Origin: Bacteroidaceae bacterium
GTDB taxonomy: Bacteria > Bacteroidota > Bacteroidia > Bacteroidales > Bacteroidaceae
DNA: 56,428 bases
Assembly: GCA_017560125.1 (NCBI GenBank)
Contig: JAFYOS010000024.1
Location: forward strand, 1 to 56,428
Direction of reading: 5' to 3'
Each line of letters begins with the position of its first letter. Positions within the stretch are counted from its first letter, which is position 1. A program made the position numbers and the translations under genes. Positions 19,691 to 28,718 of this stretch are shown here, one piece after another. The notes under the pieces were generated by a model that was not told the DNA's origin, did no database searches, and saw nothing but the letters and a program-made list of their open reading frames with translations.

Positions 19691-21022
19691 ATGGATTTTT
19701 TAGCTGCCACGCAGCCTTTATACAATTTTTTCCCTGCTATTGCTATTAACGCTCCAAGCCTCACCGCTGTTATAGCGGTGTTGCTAGCCTGTGTGCTACT
19801 TGTGGTTTCGGCCTTCGTGTCGGGCTCCGAAATAGCCCTGTTCTCTTTGGACGCGGCAGATATGGAGCAGATAGACGAAGAGAAGAACCTTTCGGACAAG
19901 CGCATTGTCACCATGCTTTCGCAACCCGAGCGTCTGTTGGCTACCATATTGATAATAAACGATTTTGTCAATGTGGCAATCGTCATGTTGCTCAATTATT
20001 TCTTCATGCAGGTGCTCGATTTCTCGGCAACGCCCGAGTGGGTGGAGTTCCTATTGCTCACGGTGGTGCTCTCATTCCTGCTGTTGCTCTTCGGCGAGGT
20101 GATGCCCAAAATTTATTCCAAGAACTATGTTCTGAAATTTGCTCGTCTGGTATCGCACGGGCTCTATTCGCTCTATTTCCTGCTTGCTCCATTGGCTAAA
20201 TTGCTGGTGAGGTTTACGTCGTTCTCGGACAGGATAGTTTCGAAAAAGAATTTTTCGCTGTCGGTTGATGAGCTTGAGCAGGCCCTTGAACTGACCGATA
20301 AAAAAGAGATAGGCGATCAGCAGAAGATGTTACAAGGTATCATACGCTTCGGCGACGAAACGGTGAAGGATATCATGACCTCGCGCATGGATATGGTGAT
20401 GCTCGATATACACGACAGCTACGACAGGGTGTTGCGCTGCGCTGCCGAGAATGCCTATTCGCGCATTCCCGTCTATTCGAGCAAGCAGGACGATATTCGC
20501 GGCGTGCTCTATATAAAGGATTTGTTGCCCTATCTCAATCGTGGCGAGTCGTTCCGATGGCAGTCGCTCATTCGCCAGCCCTATTTTGTGCCGCAGACAA
20601 AGAAAATCGACGACCTGTTGTGCGATTTTCAAACCGTAAGGGTGCACATGGCTATTGTGGTCGATGAATTCGGTGGTGTTTCGGGCCTTGTTACCCTCGA
20701 GGATATCATCGAGGAGATTGTGGGCGAAATTAACGACGAATTCGACGAAACGGATTTGCCCTACGAGAGAATAGATGAGCGCACTGTAGTTTTCGATGGA
20801 AAGGTGTTGCTTGCCGATTTCTATAAGATAATGAACCTCGATGCCGACGATTTCGACGAGGTTGCCGGCGAGGCCGATTCGCTTGCAGGATTGCTGCTCG
20901 AGATAAAAGGCGAGTTCCCCAAATTGAACGAGGTGCTTGTTTGTAACGATATTAAATTCAAGGTGCTACAGCGCAGTAACCATCGAATAGCAAAAATCAT
21001 GGTTACAGCTCCCGAGCAGTAG
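19691..21022 (+). CDS. gldE: GldE-like membrane protein (CNNM transmembrane, CBS pair, CorC domains)
   Basis: A 443-residue inner-membrane protein. Residues 20-190 hold the CNNM/DUF21 transmembrane domain (ACVLLVVSAFVSGSEIALFS, FVNVAIVMLLNYFF, GEVMPKIYSKNY). A CBS pair follows (about 205-330: VKDIMTSRMDMVMLD, YSRIPVYSSKQDDIRGVLYI, HMAIVVDEFGGVSGLVTLEDI). A CorC/HlyC domain ends the protein (FDGKVLLADFYKIMN). Homologues in Bacteroidota are named GldE and are tied genetically to the gliding/type IX secretion lipoprotein GldD; the wider family moves magnesium or cobalt. Position between ssb and a phosphopantetheinyl transferase is a conserved order in the group. Confidence 0.82.
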   Translation: MDFLAATQPLYNFFPAIAINAPSLTAVIAVLLACVLLVVSAFVSGSEIALFSLDAADMEQIDEEKNLSDKRIVTMLSQPERLLATILIINDFVNVAIVMLLNYFFMQVLDFSATPEWVEFLLLTVVLSFLLLLFGEVMPKIYSKNYVLKFARLVSHGLYSLYFLLAPLAKLLVRFTSFSDRIVSKKNFSLSVDELEQALELTDKKEIGDQQKMLQGIIRFGDETVKDIMTSRMDMVMLDIHDSYDRVLRCAAENAYSRIPVYSSKQDDIRGVLYIKDLLPYLNRGESFRWQSLIRQPYFVPQTKKIDDLLCDFQTVRVHMAIVVDEFGGVSGLVTLEDIIEEIVGEINDEFDETDLPYERIDERTVVFDGKVLLADFYKIMNLDADDFDEVAGEADSLAGLLLEIKGEFPKLNEVLVCNDIKFKVLQRSNHRIAKIMVTAPEQ

Positions 21023-21053
21023 TTGGGCGGGTGGTAGTGTAAAACAGTTTCCT

Positions 21054-21686
21054 ATGCGTTGTTGTAACCATCATATAGACAATGGCCTCGAATGGATGAT
21101 ATGTGAGTTCGGCGAATCGTTCGCCGAGCTCTCTTTGCTTTTGGGTGATGTCTCCATAGCCGAGTATGCCATGAATAGTTTCGGCAGCGAAAAGCGCCGC
21201 AAGGAGTGGCTCGCAACGCGTGTGGTGTTGCGGAAAATGCTTGGCGACGATGCTTTCATTGTTTACGACGCCAACGGCAAGCCATTCATCGCCGGTAGCG
21301 ATAAATATATAAGTATATCACACTCCGGTAATTATGTCGCTGTGGCGGTGCACTCGTCGTTCGAGGTGGGCATCGATATCGAGCTGACCTCCTCGTCGGT
21401 AGAGAGGGTTAGGGCGCGTTTTATGTCGCATGACGAAGAGGCTGCTATAGATAAATGCAACGAAAAGGCGGCGTTGCTGCTCCATTGGTCGGCCAAGGAG
21501 GCGTTTTACAAGATAATCGGCAACCGTGGCGGTAGTTTTCTGGATAGCTTCCGCATTGCGCCATTTGCGGTTTCTCCCGCGGGCTCATTTCCCATTTCAT
21601 ATATCAAAGGGCAGGCCTTAATTAGGCAATGCCTTGTGAGCTACATTGTCGATAGCGATTTCGTTTTTACCTGCTGCGTGGGGTGA
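21054..21686 (+). CDS. 4'-phosphopantetheinyl transferase (Sfp type)
   Basis: A 210-residue enzyme that moves the phosphopantetheine arm of coenzyme A onto carrier-protein serines. The magnesium and CoA motifs are clear: GKPFIAGSDKYISISHSGNYVA region, then VGIDIEL (about 104-110) and LHWSAKEAFYKIIG (about 144-157). Sfp-type enzymes are longer than AcpS and often broad in substrate. It follows gldE by 31 bases and is probably in the ssb-gldE operon. No polyketide or peptide synthetase gene is visible, so acyl carrier protein may be its target. Confidence 0.88.
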   Translation: MRCCNHHIDNGLEWMICEFGESFAELSLLLGDVSIAEYAMNSFGSEKRRKEWLATRVVLRKMLGDDAFIVYDANGKPFIAGSDKYISISHSGNYVAVAVHSSFEVGIDIELTSSSVERVRARFMSHDEEAAIDKCNEKAALLLHWSAKEAFYKIIGNRGGSFLDSFRIAPFAVSPAGSFPISYIKGQALIRQCLVSYIVDSDFVFTCCVG

Positions 21687-21720
21687 GTGCTTCGTGCAGC
21701 GATGTAGGTGTTTTCTCTCC

Positions 21721-21756
21721 GCGCGCCTTTGCGCTGGCGCCGTTTTCTCTTTTTTA
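21721..21756 (+). terminator. Probable terminator after the phosphopantetheinyl transferase gene
   Basis: A short GC stem (GCGCC with GGCGC, loop TTTGCGCT) followed by a T/C-rich run. The stem is short and alternative pairings exist. Confidence 0.4.
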
Positions 21757-21817
21757 TATTTATAAACAATATTTAATAATTGGCCGGTTTAATGTTATAC
21801 AATATTTAAATTTGTGC

Positions 21818-21825
21818 TATCTTTG
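21818..21825 (+). promoter_or_regulatory. -7 box of the envelope cluster
   Basis: TATCTTTG, exact TAnnTTTG, 48 bases before the HdeD-like gene. The -33 box is unclear. Confidence 0.5.
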
Positions 21826-21872
21826 TGTGATTCTATGTAACTAATTTGTTGTCATTGTAAAATTTATTTTAT

Positions 21873-22454
21873 ATGATACATGTTTTTATTCGTAATTTGG
21901 CAATGGTTGCTATAGGTGTGTTGCTCTTGATGTTTCGCGAGCAGGCAATGCCGTTTATCGTAATGTGTATAGGTGCGCTGTTCCTGGTGCCGGCCTTTTT
22001 TACGGTTGTAGCGCTGTTGATACCTGTGCTGCTAAATAAAAGCGAGGAGAAGAAATTGCCTGTAATGGCTCTTATCATGTCATTGGGAAGCCTGTTGCTG
22101 GGTGCTTGGATGTTGGTCAATCCCTCGTTTTTTGTGGCTATTCTGATGTGGGTGCTTGGTGGTGTCATGGTTTTTTCGGGAATCGTGCAAATTGCCAATC
22201 TGCTGAAATCGCGTGCGGTGGTAAAGCTGTCAGCTTCGTTTTACGTGCTTCCGGTGCTGCTCACCATTGCCGGAATAACGGTGTTGTACAATCCTTTCCA
22301 AACTGCATCCGTCCCGTTCCTTATTTTGGGCGTTGCAGCCATCATCAGCTCAATATCCGATTTATTGTGTGTCCTCTATGTGAAATATATGTCCAATAAA
22401 CTGAAGAAGAACGAAGTGGAACAAATAGAGAGCACTGTGGAAACCGAAGAATAA
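21873..22454 (+). CDS. HdeD-like (DUF308) membrane protein
   Basis: A 193-residue integral membrane protein with six hydrophobic segments (first MVAIGVLLLMF region, last FLILGVAAIISSISDLLCV) and internal repetition typical of DUF308/HdeD. It ends in a charged cytoplasmic tail (KKNEVEQIESTVETEE). HdeD is linked to acid stress in E. coli, but the function in Bacteroidales is unknown. The lipoprotein gene starts 18 bases after its stop. Confidence 0.75.
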   Translation: MIHVFIRNLAMVAIGVLLLMFREQAMPFIVMCIGALFLVPAFFTVVALLIPVLLNKSEEKKLPVMALIMSLGSLLLGAWMLVNPSFFVAILMWVLGGVMVFSGIVQIANLLKSRAVVKLSASFYVLPVLLTIAGITVLYNPFQTASVPFLILGVAAIISSISDLLCVLYVKYMSNKLKKNEVEQIESTVETEE

Positions 22455-22472
22455 TATCTTACAATAATTACT

Positions 22473-24308
22473 ATGAAAAAACAACTATTAATTACACTGC
22501 GCCATTGCTTTGTGGGTGCGTTGTCGTTGCTGGCGATAGCATCGTGCAGCATCGATGATAAGTACGACCTGTCAAAGGATTTGGACATGACAATCGGAGT
22601 AGGCAAAGGGCTTGCGTTGCCCATCGGCTCTACCGAAAAAATTATGCTCACCGAGTTGATCGACACGGTTGATTCCGATGTCGTGAAGATTGACATGGAT
22701 GGCTACTATTCTGTGTATAGCGAAGGTTCATTCGAGCCCCAGTCTTTCGATATAGACGAGGTTGATGTCGAGCTCGACCCCAAGGCCGAACAGAAACATT
22801 ACGATTTCGACCTTATTGACTATTCTGGTTACGAGGATTTGCCCGAATGGATCAAGCAGCAGATGATGAACCAGATGTTCCCCTATGTGGTATATAACGA
22901 GGTCGATTATGTAACATCGTTTGATGTAGATCAGTCTGTACCCGAGGAGATAAAGAAGCTTCGCACCATGCGCTTCAAGGAGCCTGTGAAAATGCTTTTC
23001 GAGCTCGAGGTGATGAGCGAGAACAACGTGTCGGATGATTTGCTGATGGCTACCAACGAGGTGGATTTGTGCTCCGACGAGGCCGATGGATTTATCGTGA
23101 ATGTCCCCAACTATATCGTTTTCGAAGAGGAGGATAGCGTTGATAATGGCAGGATTGTACTCAAGGGCAAGGTAAAGTACGACGCTTCGAGAAATGCGAT
23201 GATATACAACAAGGAATATACAATCGTAGGTCTCGATTTCACAAAAATGGAGAATGGCTACCTGGAGGTGAACGATGGACAAATAGTTCTGCACGACGAC
23301 ATGAGCGCACGTGGATATTTCCAGTCGGACATTGTGGTGTTCAAGTTCGAGAACATCACTCACATCCAGTCGGTCGATTTCAAACCGAGCCTCAGCATTG
23401 GCACCATGCAGATTGCCGAGGTCGAGGGTATCTTCGAGCCTACAATCGACCCCATAAGCGAAAAGGTTGATCTGAACCTAGGTGACGATATGGATTTTTT
23501 GAACGATGCATATCTCGATTTCACCGATCCCAGAATTTTTGTTACATTCAGCAACCCCGTCGATGCCTCTATTTTTGTTGATGCCGAATTTGCCGGATAT
23601 GACAAGAGTGGTGCAATGATAGATGGTTCCAAGGTGTGGGCCAACCTCGATTTCCCCGCAGCTACAACCACAAATTTCTGCATAAAAAGAGATAGTGAGT
23701 CTGTCGATGGCTACACAGTGGTGGAGGTGCCCGAGCTGAACAACATGCTGAAGAAAATCCCCGACAACATCAATGTGAACATCGATGCCCGCATGGACAA
23801 CACTAAATATACCACCATCAGCCTTGGCAAAACAATGCAAATCGAAGGCGACTATCAGGTGAGTGTGCCCATGGCGTTCGAATCGTTCGACCTTGTATAT
23901 ACCGAAAAGGTCGAGGATGTTTTTGGCGACGATAACGACATAACCGACTATGTTACAGACATCAATTCAATAACCGTTACATTCGATGTATATAATACCA
24001 CGCCCGCCAAGTTCGTTCCTTCGATAGTGGCATACGACAAGCGTGGTCGCGAACTGAATGCCGTCACTGCTGAATTCATTGGCGAGATTGCCAAGGGCGA
24101 TGGTATGAAGGATGGTGCTGTAAGCGCTCCCGTAAAATCGCCTATAACCATCAAATTGAGCGCCAAGAACGGTCAATTGAAGGATTTGCAAGACCTTGAT
24201 ATAAAATTTGCAGGTAGCGGTTCGGGCGTTTTCAATGCCAACGAGTATATACAGATAAAGGACATTGTCGTTACGATAGACGAGCAGATATCTGTTGATT
24301 TGAACTAA
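22473..24308 (+). CDS. Large Bacteroidales lipoprotein of unknown function
   Basis: A 611-residue protein with a lipoprotein signal (LLAIASC, Cys at 26), followed by SIDDKYDLSKDLD, whose acidic residues near the Cys resemble the surface-export signal of Bacteroidota. The rest is acidic and beta-rich, with repeated strand pairs and no enzyme motif that I recognise. Regions near 320-400 and 500-600 look like immunoglobulin-like sandwich domains. It lies between the HdeD-like gene and a DUF5723 outer-membrane barrel (35-base gap), so the two may act together at the outer membrane. Function is not assigned. Confidence 0.65.
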   Translation: MKKQLLITLRHCFVGALSLLAIASCSIDDKYDLSKDLDMTIGVGKGLALPIGSTEKIMLTELIDTVDSDVVKIDMDGYYSVYSEGSFEPQSFDIDEVDVELDPKAEQKHYDFDLIDYSGYEDLPEWIKQQMMNQMFPYVVYNEVDYVTSFDVDQSVPEEIKKLRTMRFKEPVKMLFELEVMSENNVSDDLLMATNEVDLCSDEADGFIVNVPNYIVFEEEDSVDNGRIVLKGKVKYDASRNAMIYNKEYTIVGLDFTKMENGYLEVNDGQIVLHDDMSARGYFQSDIVVFKFENITHIQSVDFKPSLSIGTMQIAEVEGIFEPTIDPISEKVDLNLGDDMDFLNDAYLDFTDPRIFVTFSNPVDASIFVDAEFAGYDKSGAMIDGSKVWANLDFPAATTTNFCIKRDSESVDGYTVVEVPELNNMLKKIPDNINVNIDARMDNTKYTTISLGKTMQIEGDYQVSVPMAFESFDLVYTEKVEDVFGDDNDITDYVTDINSITVTFDVYNTTPAKFVPSIVAYDKRGRELNAVTAEFIGEIAKGDGMKDGAVSAPVKSPITIKLSAKNGQLKDLQDLDIKFAGSGSGVFNANEYIQIKDIVVTIDEQISVDLN

Positions 24309-24343
24309 AAAAGGAACTGTACTCTTTATTTAATGAATCTATT

Positions 24344-25756
24344 ATGAAAAACACATATATAATTAGACCTTTAGGTCTGATGGCAGCGCTGTTTTTTGCA
24401 GTGGCTGTTGCCGTGGCTCAGCCTACACTGAGAACCGGATATTTCCTTCAGGGCAACCCTTATCGTTACCGATTGAACCCAGCCCTGATGAACGACCAGA
24501 ACTATCTTGCAATGCCCGTGCTCGGTAATATCAATGTGAATACCGCCGGTAATGTGGGCCTTTCGAGCTTCGTTTACGATGCTCCAAACGGTCGCGACCT
24601 TGTTACATTCATGCACCCCTCGGTGAGTGCCGACGATTTCCTTGGCGACCTCGACGACAACAATAACATTCGTGCCAACTTCGATTTCACTCTGTTGTCG
24701 TTCGGATTTTTCGGATTCGGAGGTTACAACACCTTCGACGTGGGATTGCATTCGCGCATGGGCGTCAATCTGCCTTACGACATGTTCAAGTTCATGAAGG
24801 TGATGGGCAGTGGCGACTATAGCTTCAGCGACATAAATGTAAACACCAAGAATTATGTCGATTTGGCCCTTGGTCATTCACATAAGATAACCGACGAGCT
24901 CACAATTGGTGCGCGAGTGAAGTTCCTCTTCGGTATTGCCTATGCCGAAATGATGTTCGACAGAATGGAGGTATCGATGAATGGCAACCGATGGATGATA
25001 AACGCCATGGGTAGTGCCAATATCGCTATGGGAGGTCACTATACCTTCTCCGACGAGAAAACAGCCAGCGGAAAGAGCCGCATCGATGGATATGACGATG
25101 TTGCTATCGGAATGAATGGCTTTGGTATGGGTATCGACCTTGGTGCCACATACGATTTGAGCGATGTGCTCACCGATGGTTTGAGCGTTTCTGCAGCGTT
25201 GAACGATATAGGATATTTGAAATGGAAAAAGGTGGCCAAAGCTGCCATTTCGCCCGAGAATCCCTATGTATTCGATGGTTTCAATAATATCGCCATTCAC
25301 GACGATACCCCCGGAACAAACATCGAGGACCAGTTCGATGCATTAAAGGACGACCTCGAAGATTTCTTCACACTTGAGGACAATGGCGAGGGTAGCGAGA
25401 ATTGCGGCCTTGGAGCTACCTTGAACCTCGGTGCCGAATACAAGATGCCCTTCTACAAAAAGTTGAGCGCCGGTGTGCTATATACACACTGCTTCGACGA
25501 TATGTATTCCTACGACCAGCTGTCGCTCATGCTGAATGTGTCGCCCTTGAAAAGCTTCAATCTGGCCCTGAGCGCAACAACATCAACCTATGGTGCCGGT
25601 TTCGGAGCAATGGCCAATATCCATCTTACAGGATGCAATCTTTTTGTGGGTACAGACTGTTTCTTGAGCAAGGTGGGTAAGCAGTTCATCCCGTTGGAGA
25701 ATATGAACAGCAGCGTTTCCCTTGGTGTGAATATTCCCTTCGGACGCAAACGATAA
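24344..25756 (+). CDS. DUF5723 outer-membrane beta-barrel protein
   Basis: A 470-residue secreted protein. A signal peptide ends near residue 25 (AVAVAQPTLRTGYF). The mature part has the early RYRLNPALMNDQNYLAMPVLGNINV stretch (abbreviated motif: LNPALMND) seen in DUF5723 proteins, followed by repeated amphipathic strands with glycine and aromatic ends (FGFFGFGGYNTFDVGLHSRM region) and a C-terminal strand VSLGVNIPFGRKR. These features suggest an FadL-like barrel. It follows the large lipoprotein by 35 bases and is probably co-expressed with it. Its cargo or role is unknown. Confidence 0.72.
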   Translation: MKNTYIIRPLGLMAALFFAVAVAVAQPTLRTGYFLQGNPYRYRLNPALMNDQNYLAMPVLGNINVNTAGNVGLSSFVYDAPNGRDLVTFMHPSVSADDFLGDLDDNNNIRANFDFTLLSFGFFGFGGYNTFDVGLHSRMGVNLPYDMFKFMKVMGSGDYSFSDINVNTKNYVDLALGHSHKITDELTIGARVKFLFGIAYAEMMFDRMEVSMNGNRWMINAMGSANIAMGGHYTFSDEKTASGKSRIDGYDDVAIGMNGFGMGIDLGATYDLSDVLTDGLSVSAALNDIGYLKWKKVAKAAISPENPYVFDGFNNIAIHDDTPGTNIEDQFDALKDDLEDFFTLEDNGEGSENCGLGATLNLGAEYKMPFYKKLSAGVLYTHCFDDMYSYDQLSLMLNVSPLKSFNLALSATTSTYGAGFGAMANIHLTGCNLFVGTDCFLSKVGKQFIPLENMNSSVSLGVNIPFGRKR

Positions 25757-25786
25757 TTGCACGCTAATTGTAATGTAATCAGAACA

Positions 25787-26245
25787 ATGGATAAAACGAC
25801 AAGCATATCGAACAACCGCTTTTTTGCCGAGGTGGATGCTCTTATCAAGCAGGGTAGGAGCGTGCGCCTTAAGGCAAGGGGCAACAGCATGCTGCCCCTG
25901 CTCAGAAGCGGCGACGAGGTGTTGCTTGTTCCGCCCACATCGGACAACGTGAAGCTGTGGATGCCGGTGCTTGCCCATACCGACGAGAAGGGCATAGTGC
26001 TGCATCGCATAGTGAAAATAGATGGCGCGAAAATAACTTTGGCTGGCGATGGAAACGTTATTCAATTCGAGCACACTGTGCCCGAACGCATAATAGCGGT
26101 GGCGACGCATTACTATCGTGGAAAAAAGAGCCTCCAGACAGATACACGCGCCATGCGGCTGTTTGCCTCGCTGTGGTATTGGGCGTTGCCGTGCCGCAGA
26201 ATAGTGGTGAAAGCGGGCTCAAAAATAAAGCGCTTTTTTAGATAA
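25787..26245 (+). CDS. S24/S26-family peptidase-like protein (signal peptidase fold)
   Basis: A 152-residue protein with the signal-peptidase box RGNSMLPLLRSGDEVLL (Ser34) and a second box VLHRIVKIDGAKITLAGDGN (His73). A Ser-His pair in place of the bacterial Ser-Lys dyad recalls SipW/Sec11-type enzymes and the small S24/S26 proteins found in Bacteroidales. It lacks an N-terminal transmembrane anchor; a weak hydrophobic stretch lies near residues 125-140 (LFASLWYWALPC). Start ATG 25787 was chosen over an upstream TTG at 25757. It follows the DUF5723 gene by 30 bases. Target proteins are unknown, and a non-proteolytic role is possible. Confidence 0.65.
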   Translation: MDKTTSISNNRFFAEVDALIKQGRSVRLKARGNSMLPLLRSGDEVLLVPPTSDNVKLWMPVLAHTDEKGIVLHRIVKIDGAKITLAGDGNVIQFEHTVPERIIAVATHYYRGKKSLQTDTRAMRLFASLWYWALPCRRIVVKAGSKIKRFFR

Positions 26246-26312
26246 TTACCATGATTGTGCTCTGTCGCACCAAGGCAAAATATATTAACAGAATATAATC
26301 CCTGTAAAATAA

Positions 26313-26363
26313 AACAGCTACTGAGGGTATTATTAAAAAATAATAATTAACTTTGTAGCTGTT
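26313..26363 (+). promoter_or_regulatory. Promoter with flanking inverted repeat upstream of the nucleotidyltransferase gene
   Basis: A -7 box TAACTTTG (26348-26355) is bracketed by a perfect 9-bp inverted repeat: AACAGCTAC (26313-26321) and GTAGCTGTT (26355-26363), spacer 33 bp. The right arm begins at the last base of the -7 box, so a protein binding both arms would cover the promoter. No -33 TTG is seen. Confidence 0.4.
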
Positions 26364-26415
26364 ATACATATAATAGAGAACAACCGATTTATAACTTTTA
26401 TAAAAATAAAAAAAC

Positions 26416-27321
26416 ATGAAACCTACACTTTTTGTATTAGCAGCAGGAATGGGTAGCCGTTACGGCGGTTTGAAACAGCTCGACGGTCTGGGCCCCAACG
26501 GTGAAACAATCATGGATTATTCAATCTTTGATGCTATCCGCGGTGGCTTCGGTAAATTGGTATTCGTTATCCGCAAAGATTTCGAGCAGGATTTCCGCGA
26601 GAAGATTCTTAGCAAGTACGAGGGCCATCTTCCCACCGAGTTGGTATTCCAGGCTATTGACGACCTTCCCGAGGGCTTCACAGCTCCCGAAGACCGCAAA
26701 AAACCTTGGGGAACAAACCACGCAGTGCTCATGGGTAAAAACGCAATCAAAGAGCCTTTCGCAGTTATCAACGCTGACGACTTCTATGGTCGCGACGCAT
26801 TCGAGGTAATGGGCAAGTGGCTTACAGAGCTTCCCGAGGGCAGCACAAACCGTTACAGCATGGTAGGTTTCCGCGTTTGCAATACACTTAGCGAGAACGG
26901 TAGCGTTGCACGTGGTGTTTGCGAGAAGAACGACGAGAACATGCTTACAGGTGTTGTTGAGCGCACTGAGATTATGCGCGTTGATGGCAAAATCTGCTAC
27001 AAAGACGAGAACGGCGAGTGGATTGAGGTTGCCGAGAACGCACCCGTATCAATGAACTTCTGGGGCTTCACACCCGACTACTTCAACTACTCAGAGGAGC
27101 AGTTCATCGAGTTCTTGAAGGCTAATGCAGCTAACCCCAAATCGGAGTTCTTCATTCCTTTGGTAATCGATACACTCATCAACAGCGGTAAGGCTACTTG
27201 CGAGGTACTCGACACTACATCTAAGTGGTTCGGTGTAACATACGCTGACGACCGTCAGGCTACTGTTGACAAGATTGTCTCTTTGGTTGAGGCAGGTGAG
27301 TATCCCAACAAATTGTTCTAA
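26416..27321 (+). CDS. Sugar nucleotidyltransferase family protein
   Basis: A 301-residue NTP_transferase enzyme of the Rossmann-like GT-A fold. It begins with the nucleotide-binding LAAGMGSRYGGLKQLDGLGP, followed by ETIMDYSIFDAIRGGF, KPWGTNHAVLMGK, INADDFYGRDAF and VSMNFWGFTPDYF. These are the motifs of glucose-1-phosphate thymidylyl/uridylyl-type enzymes, but the sugar and nucleotide cannot be told from them. Codon use is strongly biased to AAC, GAC, TTC and GAG, as in proS, suggesting high expression. It has its own promoter and a strong terminator. It is convergent with a mannose-1-phosphate guanylyltransferase gene. Confidence 0.82.
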   Translation: MKPTLFVLAAGMGSRYGGLKQLDGLGPNGETIMDYSIFDAIRGGFGKLVFVIRKDFEQDFREKILSKYEGHLPTELVFQAIDDLPEGFTAPEDRKKPWGTNHAVLMGKNAIKEPFAVINADDFYGRDAFEVMGKWLTELPEGSTNRYSMVGFRVCNTLSENGSVARGVCEKNDENMLTGVVERTEIMRVDGKICYKDENGEWIEVAENAPVSMNFWGFTPDYFNYSEEQFIEFLKANAANPKSEFFIPLVIDTLINSGKATCEVLDTTSKWFGVTYADDRQATVDKIVSLVEAGEYPNKLF

Positions 27322-27374
27322 TAATTGATTACATCTTCTTGGTCGCGCTTCCTGCGACGACCGAGTAAGGATAT

Positions 27375-27410
27375 AAAAAATCCGACACCGCAAGGTGCCG
27401 GATTTTTTTT
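27375..27410. terminator. Bidirectional terminator between the two nucleotidyltransferase genes
   Basis: Stem ATCCGaCACC / GGTGcCGGAT with one mismatch and a GCAA loop, flanked by runs of A and T on both sides. Confidence 0.85.
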
Positions 27411-27424
27411 GTTGTTTATCTGTT

Positions 27425-28489
27425 CTATTTTCCTTTGGTAAGCTCTTTTATTCGCTCCTCTTCGTTCAGTTTGCACACAAGCAGGTTGCCGTCCTGCTCC
27501 GAAACCACGCAGTCGCTCAGTCCAATGACGATGACCTTCTTGCACTGCTCGGTGTGTATGATGCAGTTGCGCGAGTCGTGAATGGAGATGTTGGGCCCTA
27601 TGAGCACATTGCCGTTCAAATCCTGTGACAGGTGCGAGTGCAGCGAGGTCCATGTGCCCAGGTCGCTCCAGCCGAACTCGGCGGGGAATACGAACACCTC
27701 GTCGGCATGTTCGAGGATGGCGTAATCGACCGAAATATTACGGCAATAGGGGAATTTCTCGGCCAACATCGCGGGCTCCTCGTCGGTGCCGTAGTAGGGT
27801 AGCATCGATTCGAAAATCTGTGCTATCTGGGGCTGATATATGCGGAAGGCGTTTACCACGGTCTGCACGTTCCAAATGAAAACGCCCGAATTCCAGTAGA
27901 AATTCTTTTTGCTTATATAGGTTGTAGCCGTGTCGATGTCGGGTTTTTCCTTGAACGAATCGACGCGGAAAACCTCCTTGTTCGACAGTGATGCGCTACC
28001 CAATGCCGCTTCAATGTATCCGAAGCCTGTTTCGGGACGCGTGGGTTTGATGCCTATGGTAAGTATCGCATCGGAGTCGTCAACGAAACGCAGCGATGAA
28101 TTTATAACGCGCTGAAATTCCTGTACATCGGTTACAAGGTGGTCGCTGGGGGTTACAACCATGTTGGCATGCGCGTCTATTTTCTTTATCCTCCATGCGG
28201 CATATGCGATGCATGCAGCAGTGTTGCGTCGGCAGGGCTCTTTAAGAATGTTGCTGTCGGCAATTTGTGGCAATTGCTCGCGTACGATGTCGGCATATTC
28301 CTCCGAGGTAACTACCCATATGTTCTCTATGGGGCAAATACCTTTGAAATGATCTACGGTCAGTTGCAGTAACGATTTTCCACAACCAAGGACATCGATA
28401 AACTGCTTGGGCTTTTCGCGAGTACTCACCGGCCAAAATCTGTTGCCGACACCACCCGCCATTATTATTAGATGATTCGAATTTTTCAT
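27425..28489 (-). CDS. manC: Mannose-1-phosphate guanylyltransferase
   Basis: A 354-residue enzyme making GDP-mannose from mannose-1-phosphate and GTP for polysaccharide and GDP-fucose synthesis. The nucleotide-binding loop is MAGGVGNRFWPVSTREKPKQF (first 20 visible as MAGGVGNRFWPVSTREKPKQ), then LKEPCRRNTAACIAYAA, VVTPSDHLV, ETGFGYIEAA, FKEKPD, NSGVFIWN and SVDYAILEHADEV. It is the short, one-domain form without a fused phosphomannose isomerase. A -7 box TATATTTG lies on the minus strand at 28518-28525. A separate divergent region leads to the sigma factor gene. Confidence 0.9.
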   Translation of the reverse strand: MKNSNHLIIMAGGVGNRFWPVSTREKPKQFIDVLGCGKSLLQLTVDHFKGICPIENIWVVTSEEYADIVREQLPQIADSNILKEPCRRNTAACIAYAAWRIKKIDAHANMVVTPSDHLVTDVQEFQRVINSSLRFVDDSDAILTIGIKPTRPETGFGYIEAALGSASLSNKEVFRVDSFKEKPDIDTATTYISKKNFYWNSGVFIWNVQTVVNAFRIYQPQIAQIFESMLPYYGTDEEPAMLAEKFPYCRNISVDYAILEHADEVFVFPAEFGWSDLGTWTSLHSHLSQDLNGNVLIGPNISIHDSRNCIIHTEQCKKVIVIGLSDCVVSEQDGNLLVCKLNEEERIKELTKGK

Positions 28490-28517
28490 TTACTTATTGT
28501 TCTATTCGTCCTACCGA

Positions 28518-28525
28518 CAAATATA
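28518..28525 (-). promoter_or_regulatory. -7 box of manC
   Basis: TATATTTG on the minus strand, 28 bases upstream of the start codon; no matching -33 TTG. Confidence 0.45.
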
Positions 28526-28718
28526 CAAACAAACGAGCGAGAAATATGAAGCTTGCTTCAATATTTTTCACAGCGAGTGCAGAAAATATTCGAGCCCCGC
28601 TCAAATATACTTCTTTTTTACAGCCGATGCGGAAATTTTCTTTACATCGCAGGAACAAAACAGAAATCCATATGTTTTAAGATTAGCGCACTTTGCGCTG
28701 CTTAATACATAACATAAT

